Source of the DNA: Linnemannia hyalina
Lineage: Eukaryota; Mortierellomycota; Mortierellomycetes; Mortierellales; Mortierellaceae
Length of the DNA: 64,000 nt
Direction of reading: 5' to 3'
NCBI GenBank assembly: GCA_019671135.1
Contig: JAHRHY010000008.1
Location: 620,001-684,000 of the forward strand
Shown here: piece after piece, positions 24,806-35,208 of the stretch
Layout of the letters: each line of letters begins with the position of its first letter
Numbering within the stretch: the first letter of the stretch is position 1
Translations under genes and position numbers: made by a program
Notes under the pieces: model-generated
What the model was told of the DNA's origin: nothing
Databases searched by the model: none
What the model saw: the letters and a program-made list of their open reading frames with translations, nothing else

Positions 24806-25730
24806 AAAGGCAAAGGTTCATTGGGCGTGTTCATGGAACGACCGGCCTACATGTCGATCCCAACGTAGGGCAAATCAGGATCCCGACTGACAGCAAAATC
24901 ACCAATGCATGGAGTTATCTCGTGGCGACCAACCAAGTTTTTGCAGAGTACGAAAAATGTTCGGCTTTGCCCCTCCCTCTCCCCCCACACCTGTTCAGGG
25001 GGCACATTCAGCTTGGACATTTAACAACAACAGAATCCTACGCTGCTTTAGTCAAACTTTTATCACTGCCGCACATCACCCTGATCTTCATGGTGCCCGG
25101 TTCAGGAAATGCTATCCAGAATCTGCTGATTGGGGGGGTTAATTTGGTCCAACTGGCGAAAGGGGGATTCGTCCACATAAAAGGGTATCCTCTGGAGAGG
25201 AGAGTCATCGAAACGCCAACTAACACGTCAGCCGAAAGACCCGTGCGAGGAATATGCCATTGTTCATATGGAGACGTTGGCAGAAGCTGTCGCTCCTTGC
25301 CCGGTTAATGAACTGAATCAAATCGTTCAGGTGCTGTTGAAGGGGTTTGTATGATTTTTTTTTAATATATGACAGACGACTCTCCTGAGAGAACAAGGAC
25401 GTTATCATCGAAGTTCGCGAGCTGGTCGAGGAGGATACTGCGACGACTTGACAACAAGGAATGCTTGGAGCTTCGCGAGAACAGGCTGGAAGTCGAGAAA
25501 GAAAATTCGCAGGTGGATGTGGCAAAGTTGTAGAGGGATAGATGGACAAGCAGATGGACAGGACAAGCAGATGGACAAAAAATCTGTGCGCACTTTTTCA
25601 GTGGGCCAATCAATTTCGTTCACTGCATAGGCGAACAAAGTCGTGTTGGATGGAGGCCAGGATGGGTCATCTAGTCGCTTTGCAACTAGAAGAGCACCTT
25701 AGAGCAAAGTCTCTCGCTGGTGTCTACTAA
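24806..25730 (+). pseudogene. Decayed copy of an unidentified protein gene with a coiled-coil end
   Basis: Protein-like sequence runs through several frames. 24806 to about 25240 is open without an initiating ATG (RIPTDSKITNAWSYLVATNQ..., TESYAALVKLLSLP, GGVNLVQLAKGGFVHIKGYP). The reading shifts frame near 25240 (EEYAIVHMETLAEAVAPC..., stop at 25352-25354). Two overlapping frames follow: DVIIEVRELVEED, then RLDNKECLELRENRLEVEKE with a stop at 25531-25533. A last piece at about 25650-25728 reads MGHLVALQLEEHLRAKSLAG. The amino-acid pattern and order suggest one gene broken by at least three frameshifts or stops, ending in a charged coiled coil. I do not recognise the family with certainty; a lineage-specific multicopy family, such as Crinkler-type effectors, is possible. 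Short introns could explain part of the breakage. Confidence 0.5.
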
Positions 25731-26339
25731 TGCTGTATTGTCAAGGCACCTCTTGTGGATATGGCCATGTGGTTTTTAAAAGAAAATCATGTTTTTTGGA
25801 TTGAAGATCATCAAAAGATGGTATAAAGACGCGTAACAATGTCGCCTAGTCAACGATTAAAAATCAATATTGTCGTTTTTCACACTTTTGGGTTTTTTGA
25901 CTCTTGTCCATTAACATGGATTTGTAGTATTTGATCTCAGGAACATGTCAGTACAGTTTTAATGAGATTGGTGAGGAATTAGGCGAGTAAACGAAGAAAG
26001 ACAATCTTCAACATTCCCAAAAGTGATCTAGGTGAGCCATCCTTTTCTTCCACCCTTCAATATGAATTTATTTCTCTATCTGAATAATAGCTATGGGTTA
26101 CAAGTGTTAACGTAGGGTCCCCAGAAAAAGAGTGAGTGCGTTGAGGAACATGTCGTAGTCTATAGTGGAAGAGAATAAACAAAGGAATAAAGAGAAAAGA
26201 TTAGAGCAACAGAATAGATACATATCTATATATGGAGAGAGAGAGAGAGAATCACTTTATTTCAAGTCGTGTACTACTTTGTTATATCTACTGCTGTCCT
26301 TCTTTTTTAGGACGACAGCATCCATGATCAACCAATTAT
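25731..26339. other. Intergenic region
   Basis: AT-rich sequence with a (GA)n run at about 26235-26252. On the minus strand a short piece after a TATAG (about 26160-26115) reads YDMFLNALTLFLGTLR then stop. It looks like a last exon but could not be joined to anything with confidence. Confidence 0.3.
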
Positions 26340-27124
26340 TCGAGAAGATGAACAGTTTCCTCGTTCACAATGGCGTCTCGAGAATAACGAGAGAAGGACT
26401 CCACTAGAGAACGAAGGCGATCGTGCATACGATTTTGTTCACGCTCTTCTTTAGGAGTCTCGTCTCGCTTGATATACACTTACTTGAAGTCCAAAACGGT
26501 CGTGGGGACGGTAACGGTTCTCGGAACATAGAAGTTGTTGTTGAGCGGAAGGCGAAGATTGCCAGGGAGCTTGCGTATGACCATAACGATGTGCTTGCAA
26601 AAGGCACTTGGCTGTTGTTTTTATTGTTTTTGTTTTCTGCGAGGGCCGCGTTTTGTGCGTGGAAAGCCCTTTAATTATGGAGACCGTTTTCAGCCCCTCG
26701 AAAGAGAGTTTATTGTTCACACACCCTTGAAGCAAGTATGAGGGGTGAGGGCAAGAAGATGACACAGCCATCGACTCAATTATTTCTGACTGTTCCTCCT
26801 CGGAGAAAACGTACTTTCTGCGCGTAGTGCTCATGATAGACTTTTGTTTGCAAAGTTAATTGCATGGAACAGCAACACACAACATCAACCATATCACAAT
26901 TAGAACATGGCAATGCGCCAAAGAGTTGTTCGCTGAATATCATCCGGGCGAGTTCTGAGACATGCAAAGTACACAGAGACAATGACACACCCAGGGGATA
27001 CTTTTCTCTGAGCTATTCGGTTGATGTCTGTGTCTTCTAGAATTCTCAGCCAACATGCCAGTTGGAGTCGAATACGTGGGTAGCTGCGGATAGATAAAAA
27101 TGACAAGATGTTCGAGGCACACAA
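26340..27124 (-). pseudogene. Coding-like fragments, unresolved gene or relic
   Basis: On the minus strand, 26834 begins MSTTRRKYVFSEEEQSEIIE. Further on, an open stretch after an ACAG (about 26620) reads SAFCKHIVMVIRKLPGN..., PRTVTVPTTVLDFK, then TAA (within GTAAGTG, about 26483-26477). It continues in the same frame as VYIKRDETPKEEREQNRMHD... to a stop near 26340. Another open piece lies at 27124-26900 (LACWLRILEDTDINRIAQRK). The TAA could be an in-frame nonsense codon, or the donor of an 80-nt intron (GTAAGT...TCTAG), which would switch the frame. No family was recognised. It may be a small multi-exon gene or decayed remnants. Confidence 0.3.
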
Positions 27125-28214
27125 TAAAATTTGTGAGCGGGCTAGTCAAACGAAGAACGATCCGACCCTCATTGCCGAGGGTTTCCCTTCTTCTGTTTTA
27201 GATGGATTGGCCTGGTCTCTCTTTCTCGCCGTCTGTGCTTGTGGTGGTGGTGGTGGCAAAAGGACAAATGCAGATGCAGGGCCAAATGATGACAAAAAAG
27301 AAAGAAAAAAAAGTGCTCTCAAAATTGCAGTCGAAAAAGAAAGCTGTTTTATGGACCCAAGCACAACTCCAAGAATGAAAGGGAGGGAAGGAAAGGGAGG
27401 AAGGGTGATGATGATGATGATGACAGGCCAATTGAGAGCCAAGAGAAGGAAGAAAGGCTAAGGTGAGTGAGCGGGAGAAGAGAAGAGGAGATGGGTTGAG
27501 TTGAGATGTGAAGGAGGGGGAGGGAGTTCTTTTTTTGTTCTCTCTTTTTAAAACTACGGCGACTAGTGTTTTTGGGGGCACAGCCCACCTTCGTTTTCTT
27601 TACTCTCATTCGGTTACTTTCAGCATTTCGAGCGGCTACGCCTCAACTCAATGGGGGTGTCCCGCCATGTATATTTCCCCTTTTGATGTCTAATCAAACC
27701 CCTGGGACGTTTCGCCTTTCGGGATCTCACTCGAACACCAACGGACGGGTCCTTGTTGAGGACAAGGTAAAAATATGCTTGCTTGTGCACTTCATTCCAT
27801 CTCTCTCTCTATTATATCATTCCTTTCTTTTCTCTTCTTCCTTTCCTTCCTTCCTTCCTTCCTTCCTTCCTTCCTTCTCTCTTTCCCTTCCTCTCATTCA
27901 TCCTTCCCTCCTCCTCCCCTTCCCTCCCCTCATTTGTTTTTCGTTATTGTTATCTGTTTTGCATTCTTGCTTCTTTGCCTTTTTATCTCAGGCTTCACGC
28001 TTCACGCTTCATGCTTCACACCTCACATCCTACAACTCTCATTTTTTATATATATCTGTTCCTCTGTTCACTTCTGACCGTTATTCCACTTTCAACATCA
28101 ATCCGTAACGAGCAACCTTCTCACCGTCAGTTTCACCCAACACGACCACACTCCTCCACTGTTTCTTTACACTGTTTCAAACATCTCACAGACCTTTCTC
28201 TCCTCCTATCATCA
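27125..28214. promoter_or_regulatory. Upstream region and CT-rich leader of the UPF0658 gene
   Basis: Holds purine-rich sequence (27290-27480), then a pyrimidine-rich stretch with a (TTCC)n run at about 27841-27876 and a long CT-rich segment up to the ATG at 28215. Open frames here translate to Ser/Phe/Leu/Pro repeats and are not credible proteins. Confidence 0.4.
27841..27876. repeat. (TTCC)n microsatellite
   Basis: About nine units of the tetranucleotide TTCC/CCTT in the CT-rich leader of the UPF0658 gene. Confidence 0.8.
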
Positions 28215-31200
28215 ATGGCAGGCAACATTAGCCAGCGCTCAGTAAGTGTGTTCTCTACTCTCTTCTGTTCACCGTTCAGGAAGTGTGGAAAAGAAAAAGA
28301 AAAAAAGACCATCGAGAAATAACCTGGACGTTGTCTCGGTAGAAAGTAGACACACATTTTCCTCTCGTTCCTTCTTTTTTTTTGTGCGCACGGGAGCTAA
28401 AAAGGGGCTCCGTCTGTTAAAAAAAAAGGGAAAAAAGAAAAGTTTTGAGAGAAACTAGAAAACGGCAGCCATTGTTCAACAGCCTGCCATTTCCTATCGA
28501 CGGTTCTGGCATGAGCAGTAGCAGTAGCAACAGCAACAAAACAAGAACAACACCAATCTTCTAGTTTTCAATGCCAATCACTCCATCAATCATACCGTTC
28601 ATGCCGGTTCCCTGTTCTTTCTGGCGCATATTTTCTATTTTGAAAATGAAAAAATGCGCCGTGCCGTGCCTCGCCTTGTCATTGAATGGCGTAGGGATGT
28701 ATGGGCTGTGTGTGTGGGAGTAATGGTGTGAAGGACAAAGATATGGGACCAGTGCGTGCAATTGTCGGGCGGGAAGAGAAAGTAAGAAAGAAAGAAAGAG
28801 GGGGTTTTCTCACAGGGGGTGTTGGACCGAAAACAAAAGACATCAGCGACTGACTTCTTAATTTTATTTTTTCTCCTCTTCTCTTCTCCACTTCCCTTCT
28901 ACTCGTTGCTCTCTCTCCCTTCCTTTTTCCCTTTTCCTTGTCCTCCGCCTCTCTTCCTTCTCTCTCTCCACCTTCCCCTCGCCTCTGTCCTCCTTCACAC
29001 CTTGCACGCCCTACTTTTCCATCATTCTCTCCTCTCAATCATTCACTCTCATAATCAATTTCACGTCTCTCTCTCTCTCTCTTTCTCTTCCTCACTCCTC
29101 CGTACCAGGTCACCTACTTACCTGCGGCCCACACCCCTCAGGGACAACAACAAGAACATCAACAAAAGGACTTCTACCACACCACTCCAAACCAACCCGC
29201 CTTCGCCGATCCACTCTCTTCCTCCCCTCCACCCTCCTCCTCTTACTCCTTCACCTCTTCTCCTTCTGCATTCAACACCAACACCAACATGTACAGCAAC
29301 AACAATAACAATAACAACTTTAACGATGACAACAGTGGCAACAGTAGGAGTCAGCAGGCCAATATCAACAACTATCAAAGTAATAACAACACCCCCAATA
29401 TCACTCGTCAACCAACACAACAACAAAGAGAGCAGCTCCAGCTGCAGAGGCAACATCAGGAACTACTCCAGCAACAGATGCAGGCCGAGGACTCCCTGCG
29501 TCTAAACCTCCAGAACGACTCCCACCGTCGTAACCAACACCCGGCCGCACGGCAAGACAACGACAACAACGGAGTAGCAAGTGGTGAACCTAAACCCCCA
29601 GGCTATTTTTCATACCCACCACAACCTCACCACGCCGACTCTTCCCTCACCACCACCTCCTCCCCCGACAGCCATGAAGACGCCACCTTCAGGACGCGCC
29701 TCCGCCGGCTCTACAGGTTCCCTTGCTCAGTCTACGGCAAGAGCCTTATCGGAGTCATTGGAGTCGAGGCGCTGCTGGTCATTATAATGCAGGTCGTGAT
29801 TGTCGTCCTGTATTTTGACAGCCTCGTCGACGACCCTTTGCCACCACCTTTCGATGGCCCCAATGCAGGCGTATCACTGCCGCCGTACCTTGATACCCGG
29901 AACCAGTCGCGTGCTATCCCTGCCTACCTCATCGTCTTCGTCTTTGCGCAGCTCTTCCAACTCGTCTTTACCTGGGACGCTGTAAGTTTTTCTTTTGCGT
30001 TTCTGCATCTATTGAATAATACGTTATGATGGATGGATGTGGATGTTACGAGCATGCGACAACATGATGCGGCTCAGAATGTCCCAATGGGCATATCAAT
30101 ACACGCCGCCAGTTCTCAATTAACACATGCTCTTTTTTTCCCTCCCCTCTCTCCCTCCACTTGTGTTTCTCTTTCATTTTCATTGTTGTTGTTTGCCACC
30201 TATGACCGACTAGGTTCGAGCACAAAATACCATCCAATTGATTGGAATCGTCCTATTCAACCTCTGCTGCTTTGTCTATTCGATCTTTGAGATTTCACAG
30301 ATCCAGAGATCGCTGTCTGATGCAGGAGAAAGAGGCTTCTTTGAGTCCAAGCCAGGAAAGACATCGTCGGAGGTTGCCATGAATCTGAACACTTCTCTGC
30401 AGCCGTTCTTGATCGTGATGGTTTGTGTCTTTGGCATCACGCAGTGTCTTGTCACCTGGCTCGCTTATCGACTTTTCCAGGAGTTCGGATGGAAGATTTA
30501 TAAAAAGATTGGTGCTGACCCCAATATCAAGAGTAAGTTGAACAAGTTAAGGCAGTGCACAATTTGTTATTGTTACTAGCGCTCTGTGAGTCTATGGTGT
30601 GCATTGTTGGTTGAGCTGGTCAGGAGGTTTATGAAATGGAAAGAGAAAAAAACAAGGAAAACAGGGGGTTGTGTAGGTTGTGCGTGGAGGGTACATGGAG
30701 CAGAGTCATTATTGGAAAGTGCCGAAGGAAGGAAAAACTATGTCGACTGACGTCTAGACAACCCTGCATTTGCTCTCTCCTCTCTTTTATTTAGAAATGT
30801 ACCGTGCATACCAAATATACCTGGTCTTGATCAAGGTCGACCTGTTCTTCTTTGTCGGCTTCTCGATCCAATTCATCTACCTGACTCTGACGCGGCGGTC
30901 CAACGACCCAGAGTACTGGCTCACCATCATCATCCTGCCCGTGACGATCCCAATCCTCTACATCGCCATCTACGCCGTTCGACACGAGAGCCGCAAATGG
31001 ATGGCGGTCTTTTTCACGACCATGTTGGCCGGCGTCGTCTACTTTGTTTACAAGATTGTCCGCATGTACCACGGCGAGAAGGTCCCCATCTACGAAGGCG
31101 TCGTCCGGTTCCTGACACTCTTTGGTAAGTTTCTTTTTTTTTTTTTTTTTTTTTTGTCGACACTCTCATTTTTGTCGATATCTCCAGCTCTGCTCGTTCG

Positions 31201-31413
31201 AGAGACTTCATTGCCTAACAGCTTTTTTTTCTTTGATTTTCGAATCTTCTAGCTTCGTTGTGCCTGATCGCTATCCTGCTGACGATTGCCAATGCAGCGG
31301 TCTGCTACCTCAACTTTGGACGCGGTCTCAAGGCCCATCTCATCCGTGACGGACCTCCTTCCCCCAACGCTGGCACATCCTCTACCGGCGGCCGTGTCAT
31401 GGAGATCGACTAA
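28215..31413 (+). CDS. UPF0658-type Golgi multi-pass membrane protein
   Basis: Five exons (28215-28241, 29109-29981, 30214-30532, 30795-31124, 31253-31413) give 569 aa. The first exon is only 27 nt (MAGNISQRS) and is followed by an 867-nt intron, long for this window. Residues 10 to about 190 are Asn/Gln/Ser/Pro-rich. From about 200 onward there are eight hydrophobic segments, for example IGVEALLVIIMQVVIVVLYF, IQLIGIVLFNLCCFVYSIF, FLIVMVCVFGITQCLVTWLA, WLTIIILPVTIPILYIAIY and SLCLIAILLTIANAAVCYL. This resembles the fungal UPF0658 proteins placed in the Golgi of fission yeast, whose function is unknown. The chain ends with a short polar tail (GGRVMEID). The transmembrane core is certain; the first exon is less so, because an ATG in exon 2 (29289) is an alternative start. 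Confidence 0.75.
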
Positions 31414-31885
31414 ACCCCTTTCACCCACATACACAGGCTCCCTACGTTACCATCTACCATCTTATTTAACCCCCCCCCCCCCCCCCCCATATACCACCTA
31501 ATTAAAAGCCTACGAGCCACTTCAGCACCACCATTCTAAAAGGACAAGTAATGTTGAGAGGATTGATCATCTATGTCCATGTAGATTATAGCAAGGATCC
31601 TTTTCCTACATGGGCATTCATGTAATGTGTGAGTGTCTTAAAAAGACATCCATATATTAGTAGCCGACATGGTCTGTTCAAGAAGACGGCAATACGTATC
31701 AGAGAAACTGTAAGCGAATGAAAAGGGAATAAAATATTTACAAATACAGAAAGGAATGTGGAAAGAGATGGAGTGTCGAAAATGAAAGGTTGGACGTGGA
31801 GAGTAGCGTGTGGGAAGTGAAGTGGAAAGTACAAAATAGAAATGAATGACCACTACGACTGTGGTTCACACATTCGCAACCTCGT
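31414..31885. other. Convergent 3' region
   Basis: Between two genes that end facing each other. It includes an uninterrupted run of 18 C at 31471-31488. No gene seen. Confidence 0.5.
31471..31488 (+). repeat. Homopolymer (C)18
   Basis: Eighteen consecutive C just 3' of the UPF0658 gene stop. Long G/C homopolymers are rare here compared with the many A/T runs. Confidence 0.9.
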
Positions 31886-33667
31886 TCAAGTGGACCCTCG
31901 GAGGTGAGGTAATGTCCCACCAGTCCTCCTTCCATACCTGTTGACATACTCATCCTCGTCCCCGTCTGAGTCTACATCCTCGCCGCTCATATCCACATCG
32001 CCCTCATCTTCAACTTCAACTTCATCCCCATCCTCTCCGCTTTCTACATCGTCGATATAATTCTCCTTCCTACGCTCAGATTGACGCTCGCGTTTGGGAC
32101 CACGAGTTGAAGGCGTGACCCTATCGTCCTCGTCCTCGCTCAGAGATTCGACCTCCCACACACGACCCCTTTTCACTTGAGCAGCCGCGCGCCGGGGTTG
32201 TTCTCTGGACGACAGTTTTGGTCCCATGTCTTCCAAACCATCCTGTTTTTCTCCCAGTATTGAGTGCAACTGTTTTCGTTGTGATCGACGCTGCCCATTC
32301 TTTTGTTCACCCAGGTCTGTACCCACATCGACTCCAGACACATCCTCGCCCCCGCGTTTCCAATCATGGCCATTCCTCTGTAACCGCCGCAGTGGTCCGT
32401 TTGAGTGTTTTCGCCCTGAATCCCGGCAGTCAGCACAATTGCCTAAACAACGAGGAAAGACAACGCGTGCACGGTGAGAATTAATTTCGTCCGCAAATGG
32501 TTTCTTTCACGGAACGACAGATAAACAAGAGTTACGCATCACTGTAAAAACTTACAGACTTTACGACAAACGGGACACAACCAGTTCTTTGTGAACTTGT
32601 CAGTGTTCATGTTGAGCTGCCTCTTCAAGCACAAGCAATGGAATCGTTGCTCGCACCTAGAGCATGAGATCTAAAAGAATCAGAGAAAAATCAGATGAAA
32701 GGGTAATCAGCGTAAGGAAAACAATCCAACCATGCCACGATCTATTTTTGCCCTTCCACAAATAAAACAACATGTCCTCGTCCTTTACTTTTCTAGGCAA
32801 TCAAAAAAAACATCCCCAAGTTTGCTTACCCACCCAGACCTCATATACTTTGCACACAAGTGACAATGATTCACGCGTCCCGCTTCCAAGAGTTTCGCCT
32901 GTCGTTCTCGGCCCTTCTTTGGTAGAACCTCAACTGGTCGTTGTCCCGTCTGATCGCGGCTGTATAAGATGCGTCGCGATGATAACTTCCTAACATCTTC
33001 CTTGACCCTCTATTTGAACAACCATAGCAAAAACAAAACCACCAAAGTAATATATCAGCCAAAGTAATATATCAGTTAGAATAATGGTCAGAATAAGGAA
33101 GGAAGAAATGGCTCACTTTGGTGGTTTCTTGGGCGGCTGGACGAGAGGTCCGACGAGACATGGAGATATGCTCAAAGACAAAGCGCACAGGTTGAGATGG
33201 TGGCCGAGTCGAATTGGACATTTTTGATTTGTAAAACTGTTCAAGGGCGTCGACTTCCTTGCTCGTCAGGAGTTTGTTGTTACTGCGTCGTGTGGGGGGC
33301 GCCGGGGTCTACATCAAATAAGCAGTTGATAGATGACGTATTAGACTAGTTGTGCTCCAGTTGGTTTGTTCGCTGCTCGCAGAAGGAATGGGTATGAAGA
33401 AGCGTATACTGAAAGGCGTGTAATATGCTGCTGAAAAACAGGGATCCCAATCCATGATTCGTCACCAAAACACCACCCCAACGCGTTTTTCCCTTAGATC
33501 TGTTCCTGACAGTGACACTGACTATTGGCACGAAAAGGCTGAGTGAGCTTATTGTTTTGATAGGTGATCGTTACCTTTGCGTCAAAGAGTTGTGCCTGGT
33601 TCTCGAGAAGATTCTTCTCCATCTCCCTCTCGTGCTGCGGCCGCAACAATGCTACTTTGCCTGCCAT
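31886..33667 (-). CDS. Four-CXXC zinc-finger protein, CDCA7-like (zf-4CXXC_R1 type)
   Basis: Six exons (33667-33575, 33308-33117, 33009-32834, 32752-32731, 32670-32556, 32442-31886) give 384 aa. The fourth exon is a 22-nt microexon. The spliced protein shows four CXXC pairs with the spacing of the CDCA7/R1 zinc-finger domain: CHLC (144-147), CSRC (164-167), CPVC (193-196) and CADC (202-205), plus FHCLC and a cysteine just before NCADC (KVCNCADC). A basic region precedes it, and the C-terminal 150 residues are highly acidic (EDGDEVEVEDEGDVDMSGED). CDCA7 proteins recruit and activate the HELLS/LSH remodeller on chromatin and support DNA methylation. The same nuclear role here is inference from the domain. 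Splice choice around the microexon (GTGGGT and GTTGGA donors) is the weakest part, but only this choice restores the full motif in frame. Confidence 0.78.
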
Positions 33668-33948
33668 TGTGGAGCGTCGGTCGTTGTTTAGTGAATGCTG
33701 TGTACTGTGATCTTGTAGCAAAAAAGCAAAGTGCGAGATGTATGGTGTGTGTGCAGAAGGTATGAGGAGAAATTGCTGGCAGCGCGGTGCAGCCTTTATT
33801 GAGACTCTTGGGTTGGGCAAACGAATGGCAAGTCACAAATTCCTTCTAGGCCTCGGGAGCGCCCCCCGTCATTTCGCCTTCTTTGCCTTCAACCCATCAA
33901 AACCTCCAACCCAGCACACATCCAACAGCACATCAACAAACAGAAACC
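33668..33948. promoter_or_regulatory. Compact divergent promoter
   Basis: Only 281 nt separate the start codons of the CDCA7-like gene (minus) and the microprotein gene (plus), so the two probably share a bidirectional promoter. Confidence 0.5.
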
Positions 33949-34230
33949 ATGCGCCCATTCGTTCGCAAGTCAAGCAAGCGTGCCGTCGTCGCCGTCGGGC
34001 TCGCCGTCGGTACCGCCTACGTCCTCGAAGCACTCAAGATCAAAAAGAAGGCAAGCCATGGACTCTATTTTTTTTGTTTTGTTGGGTGCACCCAACACTT
34101 GTAGCATTCCAAGCGTTTGTGACATTCCGCAGCTAACCCACTTTCACACCTATTGCGTTTTGAATGACTTTAGGAGGAGCGCTTCTCGGTCATTATCGAG
34201 AGCGAGTCTAAGCTGTGGCAGGGAGCATGA
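33949..34230 (+). CDS. 52-aa single-pass membrane microprotein with a GC-AG intron
   Basis: Two exons, 33949-34050 and 34174-34230, give 52 aa. The intron starts GCAAGC and ends TTTAG; GC-AG is a known minor class and the flanking AAG fits its consensus. The N-terminus is basic (MRPFVRKSSKR), followed by one hydrophobic helix (AVVAVGLAVGTAYVLEAL), a basic stop (KIKKK) and a polar tail (RFSVIIESESKLWQGA). That layout is common in small mitochondrial inner-membrane proteins, but no family is recognised. It is too short for ordinary ORF calling. Retaining the intron would give a different, longer C-terminus, so RNA data would settle it. Confidence 0.55.
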
Positions 34231-35175
34231 CAGCCCAAGGAACCCTAGCTGCTCTTTTTTTTGTCCTTTCTTATTCAGGTTATTTTTGGACAAACGGGGA
34301 GAGCAGGATCGGGAGCACTTACACAGGACAGGAAGAACAGCATTAGACGACTAATGCAGCTCTATGCACATTCCCTTCCTCCTTCACACTACAACAACCG
34401 ACTGGACCAACACCTTTATACCTTCTTTTTTTCCCTCCTTTCAACCACTCTTTGCACATATTACTCTTCTTTTCAGCACATACAGCACTTATATCTACAT
34501 ATTTTCATCAGGAAGGAACAGCCCAAGGGCGTCAGGGGGGTCAATGGGAGAAGTGTTCTCCTGAGATCTTCAGGATACAGATTGGAGGAAGGGTTCTTTC
34601 TGTCGGGAACCAACCCAATTTTTTTTTCATGATAGACTTTTATACACTCTCGACAAACCACCCTTTTGACCTCCTTCACCATCCGTTAATAAATGTCCCT
34701 TTCCTTCGCAAATCAACACCTTGCCGTTCATTGAACTTGAGCAGACTGACGGGTTGTTTCAAGTAGCCCCTAAGAAGAAAGAGTAATGATGAAAAGGATC
34801 AGGAACTATGCTATCCTAGCCCTGCCAGACGACATTGGCCGCTGCAGCAGCACTTTAGCCAGCCCTGCAGGGAAAAAAAAAAAAAAAAAAAAAAGACTAC
34901 ATGAAAAGAACAAAGTGACCCTTGTTCTCCATGCACCCAGATTTTCCTTTTTGAGAACAAAAGTTTCATAACCAGCCAGGTCTCTTCTTTGTGGAATCCA
35001 GACTGGGCTCCAGGGGGGGAGGGGGTATAACCGCTCGTTTCACAGGGACAGAAGTCTTGGATGTTCAATGACGCAGCAACATGAAAGTCAGAGCGAGGCG
35101 AGGCGAGGTGGGGCTATGGTTACAAAGTGTTTTATTGAAGACAAAAACGATGGTGGTGATCTTGAAGGTTCGGTT

Positions 35176-35206
<31 letters not shown>

Positions 35207-35208
35207 CT
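34231..35208. other. Convergent intergenic region
   Basis: 3' flanks of the microprotein and cytochrome b5 genes. It contains A-runs (34869-34893), a G-rich patch near 35011-35025 and a T-run at 35180-35205. No gene is supported. Confidence 0.4.

Noticed and set aside
27775..28322. Two overlapping 100-180 codon frames in CT-rich DNA
   Set aside because: Low-complexity Ser/Phe/Pro translation of (TTCC)n and CT tracts before the UPF0658 start.
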